Part shown: in pieces, positions 43,420 through 51,382 of the stretch
Numbering within the stretch: the stretch's first letter is position 1
How the letters are laid out: every line of letters begins with the position of its first letter
Source: Candidatus Thorarchaeota archaeon
Lineage (GTDB): Archaea; Asgardarchaeota; Thorarchaeia; Thorarchaeales; Thorarchaeaceae
DNA length: 64,000 bases
Direction of reading: 5' to 3'
Assembly (NCBI GenBank): GCA_011365025.1
Contig: RDOF01000014.1
Location: forward strand, 7,889-71,888
Made by a program: the position numbers and the translations under genes
The notes under the pieces: generated by a model
Seen by the model: only the letters and a program-made list of their open reading frames with translations
What the model was told of the DNA's origin: nothing
Database searches by the model: none

Positions 43420-44487
43420 ATGGCGACAAATCTGGACACTCTGGATATCATTCAATATCGATGCAAGACCTGTAATGCACCATTTCCACTGGGAGCCGAT
43501 GACGTCATTTCCACTTGCCCATATTGCGGCTACACCTTCGAAGTAGATAGCGGTGAGATTAGGGAGCATCACATGATACCAAACAAACTGGAAGAAATCG
43601 GGGCAACAAAGGTTGCCCTCAATTGGCTGAAAGTCGCAGGAGGAAAGGCTGTTGGTGCTCGCTTCATTAAGGATATTGAAATGGGAAAGCCCGCGCTGCA
43701 ATGGATACCCGCCTTTAGAGTTGAGGCTTCATGTGAAACCTATCATTTCGGGGCCAAGGAAGAACGGGATGGCAATCAAAAAACTTGGCATAGAATTGAG
43801 GGTTCTTCTCATGATGATGAAATCGAGTGGGTCCTCGCTCGACGTTATGCCGCCGCCTTCGGGATTGCAGAGTTCATGGACTCTCTTCAAGATGCAGCAA
43901 CGGAGAAATTCAAGATTAAGGGGACTGGTGACGCTCCAGTTCTCAATGCTGAGCTTGATGAGGTTGATGCTCCCTCGCGAGCGAAACAGCAGAAGGCAAA
44001 ACGAGACCGAAGTGAATTGAAGACGAAGATGACCAAGCTTCTCGACTACCGGTTGAACCTGGAGTCCAAGAACGTCACCTATGTTCACGCCCCCTACTGG
44101 CTTCTTCGCTATGATCATCGAGGAGGAACATTTAGGATTGCGATTTCCGGGGCAACGGGTCAAGTTGTTTTAGGGGAGCTGCCTGTCACGAAGAGATACC
44201 GAATCAAAAAGTGGTTCACAGCAACATTCATGCTTGTGGTGTCTGCTCTTCTCTTCCAAGTACTGCCATACATACTCTATGCCCTCTTTGAGGGCAGCTC
44301 TTCTGATAGTGATGTCTTTGTTATACCAGTTGCGATGCTACTCCTGGCAATAATACTGTGGGCCGGTTCCTATTCCGTTGTGGGTGGTGTTCTAAAATAT
44401 GAGATACAAATGACCGCGCGCGGGGAAGAAAGAAGTCCGGGATTCACAATTGATGATGCAATCGAGAATCTGAGGAGGCGGTTTTGA
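43420..44487 (+). CDS. Zinc-ribbon membrane protein, paralogue A
   Basis: 355 residues. An N-terminal zinc ribbon (YRCKTCNAPF, TCPYCGYTFEV) is followed by a soluble region of about 190 residues and two membrane segments near residues 265-290 and 300-325, and a C-terminal cytoplasmic tail. The soluble part shares WxPxxRVE- and YAPYWxLRY-like stretches with paralogue B, which starts one base before the end of this gene. GGAGTGATGTGAAGA precedes the ATG. Function unknown; a membrane-associated scaffold or receptor is possible. Confidence 0.7.
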   Translation: MATNLDTLDIIQYRCKTCNAPFPLGADDVISTCPYCGYTFEVDSGEIREHHMIPNKLEEIGATKVALNWLKVAGGKAVGARFIKDIEMGKPALQWIPAFRVEASCETYHFGAKEERDGNQKTWHRIEGSSHDDEIEWVLARRYAAAFGIAEFMDSLQDAATEKFKIKGTGDAPVLNAELDEVDAPSRAKQQKAKRDRSELKTKMTKLLDYRLNLESKNVTYVHAPYWLLRYDHRGGTFRIAISGATGQVVLGELPVTKRYRIKKWFTATFMLVVSALLFQVLPYILYALFEGSSSDSDVFVIPVAMLLLAIILWAGSYSVVGGVLKYEIQMTARGEERSPGFTIDDAIENLRRRF

Positions 44488-45455
44488 TGACCCAATACCG
44501 ATGTCCCAACTGTGATGGCCCCTTTGAATTGGCACCACATAGTAGTACTGTAGTATGCCCGTACTGCAGCACTACCATTCAGGTGAAGACCGGCGAAGTC
44601 ATCAAAGAGAGCTATGTCATGCGCGTGCAATTCAATTTGACCCAAGTCCATGAGAAACTATTTAGCTGGGCCTCAAAACAACTAGGTGTGCCCAAGGACA
44701 TAGAAGATAAAGCAGAGATCAAGGAAAAATCTCTTGTGTACTATCCTTTCTGGGTAGTAGAAGTTGAAGCAAAAGCTGACTACTCGGGTGTACAGAAGAA
44801 GCCCTATTTTGACGCTGGTTCAAAAATCACCTGGACAGATGTTGTTGAGTCGGGGCATATCGAAATCGAGCAGGATGTATTCATCCCTGCTGCAAGGGGA
44901 ATTCCTTCTCAGCTGGAGCGTTATATTATTCCCACAAGGCGAAAGGAGTTCTTCAGCAAGGAGATTGTAAAGAACCTTGGGGGTGAACTGCTGGGAATCC
45001 AAGTTGACAAAGACGCAGCTGTTGAATCATCCAAGGACAAGATGAAGGCTCGAATATTGGAGGAGGTTCTTAACGAGGTGGACAAGGTAACCGCAGTCCG
45101 TGAGGATATCAATGTTCCAGCGGTATTCCTTGTCCACATCCCAATCTGGCACATCAAATACCGCTATTCGGTGCGAACCTATGATGCTCTTGTGGATGCT
45201 GCCTCTGGTAGAGTTATCTCCCTCAAGTTCCCAAGGCAAATTGCTTTCAGAGCCATGACCCTCTTCGGGGGCCTAATTCATCTGGGAGTTGGCGGTGGGA
45301 TTGGCTTACTGCTTGTCTACATCGGGTATCTGTGGGGCAATCCCATATTCCCGACAGTTTTTGGAATTGTCTTCGGACTGGGAATGCTTGGTTTCAGCGT
45401 TAGGTTCTTCCTGAAGGCCATATCCCTCCGGGCCGAGGAAGAGATGGCCGGCTAG
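44487..45455 (+). CDS. Zinc-ribbon membrane protein, paralogue B
   Basis: 322 residues, same layout as paralogue A: zinc ribbon (YRCPNCDGPF, CPYCSTTIQV), a soluble domain (YYPFWVVEVEAKADYSG, VPAVFLVHIPIWHIKYRYSV), and two membrane segments near residues 250-275 and 280-310. Its ATG overlaps the stop of paralogue A (TGATG) and GAGGAGG lies 8 nt upstream, so both proteins are co-translated and may form a complex. A longer TTG start is open. Confidence 0.7.
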   Translation: MTQYRCPNCDGPFELAPHSSTVVCPYCSTTIQVKTGEVIKESYVMRVQFNLTQVHEKLFSWASKQLGVPKDIEDKAEIKEKSLVYYPFWVVEVEAKADYSGVQKKPYFDAGSKITWTDVVESGHIEIEQDVFIPAARGIPSQLERYIIPTRRKEFFSKEIVKNLGGELLGIQVDKDAAVESSKDKMKARILEEVLNEVDKVTAVREDINVPAVFLVHIPIWHIKYRYSVRTYDALVDAASGRVISLKFPRQIAFRAMTLFGGLIHLGVGGGIGLLLVYIGYLWGNPIFPTVFGIVFGLGMLGFSVRFFLKAISLRAEEEMAG

Positions 45456-45544
45456 ATACATGCCCACTTAATCTAAATCCGTTCGACAAAGATAATAAGC
45501 ACAATAGTCTGCGTTCGAGCAAGAGTGTGCCTGAGGATAATCAT

Positions 45545-45913
45545 ATGCAGTTCGGAGTCTTTGACAGCTTCTTTGGTGTCTTTTGGGAACTATTCGGTAT
45601 ATTCTCAATTATGTTCTTCATAATTCCAGCCGTTGTATGCATCATGGTAATTGTCATCATGGCGAAGGCATGTCGGGCTAGCACAGAAGCCATTGGGGGT
45701 TTCACTGCCGAAGCCCCATCCTTTGTCATACCTCGACGATACCGTGGACAAACCAGAAGCGATGGTTCTGAGATTCGAACTGTGCGATTGCCCGAGAAGT
45801 GTCCATCCTGCGGAGCAAGTCTCTCGCATGAGGATATTGACTGGACTGGGCCTTTGGAAGCTCGATGCAACTATTGCGGTGGTACAGTCCGAGCTCAATT
45901 CGACAGAATTTGA
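45545..45913 (+). CDS. Small membrane protein with C-terminal zinc ribbon
   Basis: 122 residues. A hydrophobic N-terminal helix (residues 10-40) anchors a cytoplasmic stretch with a zinc ribbon (KCPSCGASL, CNYCGGTV). It is the third zinc-ribbon membrane gene in a row. The ATG has GAGGATAATC upstream; a GTG at 45527 is near a TATA-like AATAAG (45493-45498) and could give a leaderless start. No family named. Confidence 0.6.
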   Translation: MQFGVFDSFFGVFWELFGIFSIMFFIIPAVVCIMVIVIMAKACRASTEAIGGFTAEAPSFVIPRRYRGQTRSDGSEIRTVRLPEKCPSCGASLSHEDIDWTGPLEARCNYCGGTVRAQFDRI

Positions 45914-45966
45914 ACTCGTGCACAATATCACACCGACTTAATAGAAAGATATCTTGGCGATTGACC

Positions 45967-46242
45967 ATGGCCAATGTCTTAGAGATGCAGGACGATGGCA
46001 CCACCATCGAGGTGAACGTGACTAGGGAGACTCTACAATCCGAGTCAGTCTACTGTCTGGTCGACGAGTCCACGAAAAGCATCTGGCTATGGATTGGCAA
46101 GATAGCAGGCGTTCGTCGGCGTTTTGTCGGAGCCCGGACCGCGAACAAAATGAGAAATGATCTAGGAACCGGTTTCAGGGTTAAATCACTGGACGAGGGT
46201 GAAGAGAGTCCTCATTTCTTTAGCGCACTTGTTGAAGGATAG
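45967..46242 (+). CDS. Single gelsolin-like domain protein
   Basis: 91-residue protein that is essentially one gelsolin repeat: ESVYCLVDESTKSIWLWIGK then a basic helix RRFVGARTANKMRN, ending RVKSLDEGEESPHFFSALV. The WxWIGK motif before the long helix and the acidic end that would ligate calcium resemble the human and Asgard gelsolin repeats. One domain is smaller than most described ones. It may cap or bind actin-like filaments. The ATG is 53 bp after the zinc-ribbon gene and on the same strand. No Shine-Dalgarno is evident. Confidence 0.65.
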   Translation: MANVLEMQDDGTTIEVNVTRETLQSESVYCLVDESTKSIWLWIGKIAGVRRRFVGARTANKMRNDLGTGFRVKSLDEGEESPHFFSALVEG

Positions 46243-46294
46243 GCCACAAGATTCTATAGCAGTACAAGCCTCGCCATCAAAGAGGTCAGAGCTC

Positions 46295-47338
46295 ATGAAA
46301 GGACTAATGAAGACCGCCCGCGGCCCCGACAATCTGGAGCTCCGGGATGTTGATGAACCAAAACCAGGCCGGAACGAAGTTCTGATTGAGGTGGCTGCTG
46401 CAGGGATTTGTGGAAGTGATATCCATATCAAGCATGACACAGCTTTCTACACGCCTCCCGTAATCCTTGGACACGAATACTCAGGAAGGGTTGTGGAGGT
46501 CGGCGAAGACGTTCATGACATCCAGCAGGGCGATCTTGTAGTGTCACCAGCTACTGCCTACTGCGGCCGGTGCCATCAATGCAAAACTGGACACATGAAC
46601 CGTTGTACTGCTCCAGACAAACGGATTCTTGGAGTATCGTTGGCTAACGGCGCCTTTGCAAAATACCTTACTGCACCAGAATACATTGTTCACAAAATTC
46701 CTGCTGGAGTGCCCTTGGAAGAAGCCGCTCTTGCTGAGCCAGCAGCCTGTGTGGTTCATGGTGTGACTGAGAAAATCAACATATGCCCGGGGGACACAGT
46801 AGTTGTTCAGGGCCCTGGTACAATGGGCCTAATTGCGGTCCAAGTGGCAAAAGCAATGGGCGCAGGGAAAGTCATTGTCACTGGAGTTACTACAGATGGA
46901 TGGCGTCTTGATATTGCTGAGAAGATGGGAGCCGATGTGACAATTGATGTTCAGGTTGAAGCCAATGCTGGAGATGTTATACGCGGTCTCACGAATGGAC
47001 TTGGTGCTGATGTTGTCATTGAAGCCTCTGGTGCATGCATTGCCTGTACGCAAGCCTTGGACTTTGTGAAAGTAGCTGGCCATGTTTGTCTGATAAGCAT
47101 AAGAGGCCAACCTGCCACAATCCATTTGGATCCTATCGTTGTGAAGGAGCTTACAATGACCGGGACATGGGGGACGCTTCCCTCCTCATGGGTCACTACA
47201 TTGAAACTGATGGGAACCAAGAAACTCGACCTCCGTCCCTTAATCACGCATCGTATCTCTCTTGGAGAGTGGGAAGAGGGATTTGACCTAATGGAGTCAC
47301 AACAGGCAATAAAGGTGCTTTTCACAAAGATGGAGTAA
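46295..47338 (+). CDS. Zinc-dependent MDR dehydrogenase (sorbitol/threonine-type)
   Basis: 347-residue oxidoreductase of the MDR family: AAAGICGSDIH (catalytic Cys), GHEYSG (His-Glu), four-Cys structural zinc site CGRCHQCKTGHMNRC, and VVVQGPGTMGLIAVQVAKAMG as the NAD(P) Rossmann motif. Related to, but distinct from, the MDR gene at 13758. The substrate is unclear. GAGGT occurs 9 nt before the ATG; upstream start (46199) would overlap the gelsolin gene. Confidence 0.88.
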   Translation: MKGLMKTARGPDNLELRDVDEPKPGRNEVLIEVAAAGICGSDIHIKHDTAFYTPPVILGHEYSGRVVEVGEDVHDIQQGDLVVSPATAYCGRCHQCKTGHMNRCTAPDKRILGVSLANGAFAKYLTAPEYIVHKIPAGVPLEEAALAEPAACVVHGVTEKINICPGDTVVVQGPGTMGLIAVQVAKAMGAGKVIVTGVTTDGWRLDIAEKMGADVTIDVQVEANAGDVIRGLTNGLGADVVIEASGACIACTQALDFVKVAGHVCLISIRGQPATIHLDPIVVKELTMTGTWGTLPSSWVTTLKLMGTKKLDLRPLITHRISLGEWEEGFDLMESQQAIKVLFTKME

Positions 47339-47346
47339 TTTGCCTG

Positions 47347-47371
47347 AGTCCTTCTTCTAGGTTCAAGGACT
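47347..47371. terminator. Hairpin between convergent MDR dehydrogenase and AhpD-like genes
   Basis: AGTCCTT and AAGGACT (7 bp) flank an 11 nt loop just after the dehydrogenase stop. Confidence 0.45.
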
Positions 47372-47391
47372 GCCAAACTCCCGGTTTCAGT

Positions 47392-47742
47392 CTACTTACT
47401 CCGAGGAGCCCATAGGTCCAGTGCATCTTGAACGGTTGCCAGATGTGCTGCCGCTGGCCCTCCGCCCATTACCATCGCCACCGCTGCAGCTTCCATTATT
47501 TCCTCCCTTGTTGCACCTGCTGAGAGCGCCTGTTTTGTGTGATAGACCATACAGGACTCGCATGGAGCAAGAATTGAAGCCACTATGCAAATTATCTCCT
47601 TGAATTTGGCTGGCAATGCTCCATCCTTGTGAACCGTCTTTAGCAAGTCGGTGAAAGCATTTCGCGTTTCGGGAATATCTCTATTCAGTGCGCCGAAGTG
47701 CTTCTGGAAGCTCTTGAGCGTTTTTTCGACATCATTATCCAT
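47392..47742 (-). CDS. AhpD/carboxymuconolactone decarboxylase-like protein
   Basis: 116-residue AhpD-fold protein with the redox motif CESCMVYH (CxxC followed by His). The remainder (GATREEIMEAAAVAMVMGGGPA) fits the family helix. Family members reduce peroxiredoxin using lipoyl E2. The next gene downstream on the same strand, 5 bp away, is lipoate ligase and E2 follows, which fits an AhpD-lipoate connection. Confidence 0.85.
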   Translation of the reverse strand: MDNDVEKTLKSFQKHFGALNRDIPETRNAFTDLLKTVHKDGALPAKFKEIICIVASILAPCESCMVYHTKQALSAGATREEIMEAAAVAMVMGGGPAAAHLATVQDALDLWAPRSK

Positions 47743-47747
47743 TCACA

Positions 47748-48554
47748 TCAACTCGAATCCTTGTCCGGAACTCGTTCTCCTCTGTTCCAGTTGGCATGGC
47801 TATATCGGCTCTGATATAAACGCTCTGAATTCTCAAGCTCATCTCTTGTTAGGGTTCCCAGTTTCAAGGACTCGCCTGTTGTATCTTCAATACTCTGGAT
47901 GATTGCGTTCTTAATTTCTCCGTCCGGAGGCGGATTCTCCACCTCTCTATGAACTGTAGTAACGCTGTCTCTCTTGCTCTCCATACACCTCATTTTACCC
48001 TCTCGTAGATACATCGGTTGTATTTCTGGAACGCTAAGGCACCGCTGCAAAATGTCAATACTCGAATCAATAAGGAGTGTTCCATGAATGAAAGCAACAC
48101 CCTGCTTGATCCATCCAGCAGTGCCAGTTATTTTCTTCGCGCCTATTCTGATGCATGATCTTTGCTCGTCGAATTTGGCTGGAATGTCTATTCCTTCTAA
48201 GGCCTCTGCGATTCCGCCTACAAAGGACTTGTACAAATTGGGGAGCGGCCCCCTAGAATAATCTCTTGAGCGGTCTGCGCATACTGTGAAGTTGAGGTTT
48301 CCTTTGTCCTGATAGACGGTCCCGCCTCCAGTAAATCTTCGAGCAATTGCGATCCTCTGCTCTTCACAGAATCCGATGTTTACTTCCTTGTGAAGGCATT
48401 GAAATCTTCCAATGACAACTGCTGAATTAGCTCTCCAAAATCTGAGTGTATTCCTCTTCTCCTTGGAGATTGCGTTCACCTTGGCTAACGCTTCTTCAAT
48501 GGCCAGATTTTGGAAAATATCACGACCATCCTCTTCTATGAGTCTCCAAGGCAT
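47748..48554 (-). CDS. lplA: Lipoate-protein ligase, catalytic domain only
   Basis: 268-residue ligase. N-terminal MPWRLIEEDGRDIFQNLAIEEAL, the lipoyl-AMP-binding RRFTGGGTVYQDKGNLNF, and KITGTAGWIKQGVAFIHGTLL match LplA/LipM. It ends soon after the final helix with the family sequence SERLYQSRYSHANWN; the C-terminal LplB-like domain found in E. coli is absent and no LplB gene is nearby. It could be the transferase type or require a partner. The ATG avoids five extra residues. An upstream structured leader is described separately. Confidence 0.85.
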   Translation of the reverse strand: MPWRLIEEDGRDIFQNLAIEEALAKVNAISKEKRNTLRFWRANSAVVIGRFQCLHKEVNIGFCEEQRIAIARRFTGGGTVYQDKGNLNFTVCADRSRDYSRGPLPNLYKSFVGGIAEALEGIDIPAKFDEQRSCIRIGAKKITGTAGWIKQGVAFIHGTLLIDSSIDILQRCLSVPEIQPMYLREGKMRCMESKRDSVTTVHREVENPPPDGEIKNAIIQSIEDTTGESLKLGTLTRDELENSERLYQSRYSHANWNRGERVPDKDSS

Positions 48555-48638
48555 GAGTGGGCCACCCACGATGTAGATGTACTATGGCTCCCTTAAGACT
48601 TAGCTTCTGAGGGTAAACTACAGAAATGAGAATGTATA

Positions 48639-48745
48639 TGCTGGTGGCAGAAATAGTCCACCACCAGCAAGCCTCGGAGCAGATTTCGAGGCTAAGAGCA
48701 GATGTCGTGTTTTCGAGGCAAGACGCAGGAGGGAAGTTCTGCGTC
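48639..48745 (-). ncRNA. Structured leader RNA candidate upstream of lplA
   Basis: On the minus strand a TATA-like CTTAAATG (48767-48774) sits 26 bp before 48744-48745, where hairpin A begins: GACGCAG with CTGCGTC (7 bp, 48722-48745). Hairpin B is AGCCTCG with CGAGGCT (7 bp, 48670-48693), hairpin C TGCTGGTGG with CCACCAGCA (9 bp, 48639-48669), followed by TATACATTCTCATTT. A second CGAGGC copy (plus-strand 48714-48719) can compete for the same partner as hairpin B, a switch-like possibility. LplA starts 85 nt after hairpin C. Could be a riboswitch-like leader, an sRNA, or an attenuator. Confidence 0.4.
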
Positions 48746-48803
48746 ACGATTGATACTCTTTCCCTGCATTTAAGGTCCTACAGGAAAAAGCGCCAGAATA
48801 CGA

Positions 48804-49115
48804 CTACTCTATCTGTGCCCCGCACTCATAGCAAATGCCTTCGCCTGGTTTTAGTCTGGCACCACAACCTGCACAATGAATTGGTGTGGAACGCTGTTGG
48901 AAGGTCAAGAACCTTCCATCTCTCCGAAGGTTAGCCAGACCTGTACCATCGCTGTATAGCTCAGTGTATCCACAGTTTGCGCAGGTGAATGCAACAAGCG
49001 TCGCAGTGTACATCCCTGGTAGGTCTATCTTGATATGTGCATCTCCACCCCAAACATTGTGAGGTCCAGCTATCCTTCCATCTTCACACTTTGGGCATTT
49101 CTTGGAACGAATCAT
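48804..49115 (-). CDS. Double zinc-ribbon protein
   Basis: 103-residue soluble protein with four CxxC pairs: CPKC, CANC, CAGC and CYEC. Pairs 1-2 and 3-4 likely bind one zinc each. Members of this group are commonly found near RNA or transport genes; a nucleic-acid or scaffold role is a guess. The gene lies between E2 and the lplA leader, on the same strand. Confidence 0.75.
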   Translation of the reverse strand: MIRSKKCPKCEDGRIAGPHNVWGGDAHIKIDLPGMYTATLVAFTCANCGYTELYSDGTGLANLRRDGRFLTFQQRSTPIHCAGCGARLKPGEGICYECGAQIE

Positions 49116-49170
49116 CCCTTCTCCTCTGGCTTACATGGCGCCGAGAGATTCATAATCTTTTGCGCTTATC

Positions 49171-50397
49171 TCAGACTTTCATGAAATAGGGACTCTCAAG
49201 GTAGTCTTTTAGTGCCTGCAAGAATTGGCCCGCAGGAGCTCCATCCAGTACTCTATGGTCCACAGCACAACTAGCCATCATTGTGGATCGTATGGCAATC
49301 ATGTCATCCATAACTACGGGCTTCTTCTTTATCTGACCCAGTGCAAGAATGGCGGTTTCAGGCGGATTAATGACCGGTATGAAAAGGTCCACCTTGAAAG
49401 GACCCAGATTGGAAACAGTAAACGTGCTACCTGTGAGTTCGTCTGGCTGAATCTCGTTTGTCTTGATCCTCCTCCCCACATCCTTTGTTTCTGCTGCTAT
49501 TTGCGTGATTGACTTCTTGTTTGCATTTCGAATAGTCGGCACCAAAAGGCCTGTCTCAGTTGCCATGGCCACTCCTATGTGTATCTCCTCTAGTAGATGC
49601 AAATCGTTTCCCACCAGAGTTGCATTGAACTTTGGGAAGCGCTCAAGAACGTCAGCAACAGCCTTGACAATTATATCATTGAACGACACTCTGATGCCCT
49701 TTTTCTGGGAACGTGCATTGATGTCTTCCCTAAGCGCAACAACCTCTGTCATGTCAATCTCAGTTATCATGGTTATGTGCGGATTCTGTGCGCTCTGAGT
49801 CATCCTTCGCGCAATTGTTCTTCTGAGGGGAGTCAGTGTTTCCACGCCTCTGACTTTTCGATCCAGAGGAACTGCCGCCGCCTGTGGTTTGTGCGCTTCA
49901 ACGTCTTTCTCGACAATTCGGCCTTCTGGTCCTGATCCTGTCATAAAGGTCAGGTCTATCCCCAATTCCTTGGCCTTTTTCTTTGCCCGCGGGGACGCTC
50001 GAATACGTCCGCTCGGCATTCGTGATTCCTGATGTTTTGCCTCAATCGGAGCTACCTTTTCGGTCTTTACGGCTTCTACTTGTGCAGCTGCTGTTTCTGG
50101 TATCGCTCCCGCAACCCTGGAGGACAGCTTCTTTGGTTTAATGTCTGGAACCTTCTCTCCCTTTTCACCGATGAGCGCAATTGGCTCACTAATTGGAATT
50201 TCGTCGTTTACGTCACAAAGTATCTTGAGAAGTATCCCCTCTGCTGGGGCTTCCAGCTCAAACTCGTTCTTCTCCCCAAAGATTTCAACAACTGGTTCGC
50301 CGGCCTTTACTTGATCTCCTTCATTCTTCAGCCACTTCAGAATTACTCCATACTCCATGGCGACACTCATTCGTTGCATAATCATGGTTGTGACCAA
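49171..50397 (-). CDS. 2-oxoacid dehydrogenase E2, dihydrolipoamide acyltransferase
   Basis: 408-residue core of the complex. One lipoyl domain (residues 1-75), with the modification segment GEKNEFELEAP where the Lys takes lipoate in place of the usual TDK; a peripheral subunit-binding domain (RIRASPRAKKKAKELGIDL, near 130-165); and a C-terminal catalytic domain (MTQSAQNPHITM, VDHRVLDGAPAGQFL containing the HxxxDG motif). The start is TTG at 50397, with GAGGTGA five nt upstream, because MVTTMIMQRMSVAMEYG matches the family start. There is a 10 bp gap after E1 beta. The substrate could be pyruvate or branched-chain oxoacids. E3 is not in the window. Confidence 0.9.
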   Translation of the reverse strand: MVTTMIMQRMSVAMEYGVILKWLKNEGDQVKAGEPVVEIFGEKNEFELEAPAEGILLKILCDVNDEIPISEPIALIGEKGEKVPDIKPKKLSSRVAGAIPETAAAQVEAVKTEKVAPIEAKHQESRMPSGRIRASPRAKKKAKELGIDLTFMTGSGPEGRIVEKDVEAHKPQAAAVPLDRKVRGVETLTPLRRTIARRMTQSAQNPHITMITEIDMTEVVALREDINARSQKKGIRVSFNDIIVKAVADVLERFPKFNATLVGNDLHLLEEIHIGVAMATETGLLVPTIRNANKKSITQIAAETKDVGRRIKTNEIQPDELTGSTFTVSNLGPFKVDLFIPVINPPETAILALGQIKKKPVVMDDMIAIRSTMMASCAVDHRVLDGAPAGQFLQALKDYLESPYFMKV

Positions 50398-50407
50398 TCT
50401 GTTCACC

Positions 50408-51382
50408 TCAAACGATATCACGAATTGCCTCAGCTATTCTCTTGTGATTGGGGATGAAGAAGTCCTCAAGCGGAGGACTGAATGGAACCGGGGTGTCGGG
50501 GGCGTTCACCCTCTTAATTGGGGCATCCAACCAGTCAAATGCCTCCTCTTGAACAAGTGCGGCAATCTCGGCCGTGGTCGCCCCAGTCCTTGTTTCTTCA
50601 GTTACTAATACTAGTCGACCGGTCTTCTTCACTGAGTCAATTAGGGTCTTTTTGTCAAGGGGTACTAGCGTTCGCGGGTCAATGACTTCTACGCTTATCC
50701 CGTCCTTTGCCAAATCCTCGGCCACTTCAAGCGCCTTGTGCAACATGAACCATGTCCCCCATACTGTGACATCTGCCCCTTCTCTTCTTATCTTGGCTTC
50801 GCCAAAGGGGATTGTATATTCATCATCAGGGACTTCTTCCTTCTTATCATATACCAGCTTGTGTTCAAAGAACATCACTGGGTCGGGGTCTCGAATCGCC
50901 GTCTTGATCAATCCTTTTGCGTCAGCTGCAAAGGCTGGGACTGCAATCTTGAGTCCGGGTGTATGCATGAACCAAGCCTCAAGGCTCTGGGAGTGATGTG
51001 ATGCAATGTTTTTACCGCCTCCGAAGACGCTGCGCACAACGACAGGTACCGAGGTCTGGCTTCCGAACATATATCGCATCTTGGCTGCTTGGTTGCACAC
51101 CTGATCCATGGCTAGACTTATCAAATCGCCAAACATGATTTCTGCAACGGGACGCAGTCCTGTGATGGCGGCTCCAATTGCGGCTCCTACTATTGTATTC
51201 TCAGAGATGGGCGTGTCACGAACTCGCTCATCACCAAACTCCTCGCCAAGCCCCTTTGTGACTTTGAAGGCGCCGCCCCAATTCCTGCCAATGTCTTCGC
51301 CCAGCAGAAACACAGATTCATCACGGAGCATCTCTTCTCTGATTCCCGCTTTCAAAGCATCTCGATAGGTCATCTCAACCAT
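50408..51382 (-). CDS. 2-oxoacid dehydrogenase E1 beta
   Basis: 324-residue E1 beta subunit: MTYRDALKAGIREEML, VFLLGEDIGRNWGGAFKVT, DTPISENTIVGAAIGAA, and SVFGGGKNIASHHSQSLEAW with the C-terminal RLVLVTEETRTGATTAEI. It pairs with E1 alpha to decarboxylate the oxoacid using TPP. Its ATG follows directly on the E1 alpha stop, so they are co-translated. Confidence 0.93.
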   Translation of the reverse strand: MVEMTYRDALKAGIREEMLRDESVFLLGEDIGRNWGGAFKVTKGLGEEFGDERVRDTPISENTIVGAAIGAAITGLRPVAEIMFGDLISLAMDQVCNQAAKMRYMFGSQTSVPVVVRSVFGGGKNIASHHSQSLEAWFMHTPGLKIAVPAFAADAKGLIKTAIRDPDPVMFFEHKLVYDKKEEVPDDEYTIPFGEAKIRREGADVTVWGTWFMLHKALEVAEDLAKDGISVEVIDPRTLVPLDKKTLIDSVKKTGRLVLVTEETRTGATTAEIAALVQEEAFDWLDAPIKRVNAPDTPVPFSPPLEDFFIPNHKRIAEAIRDIV

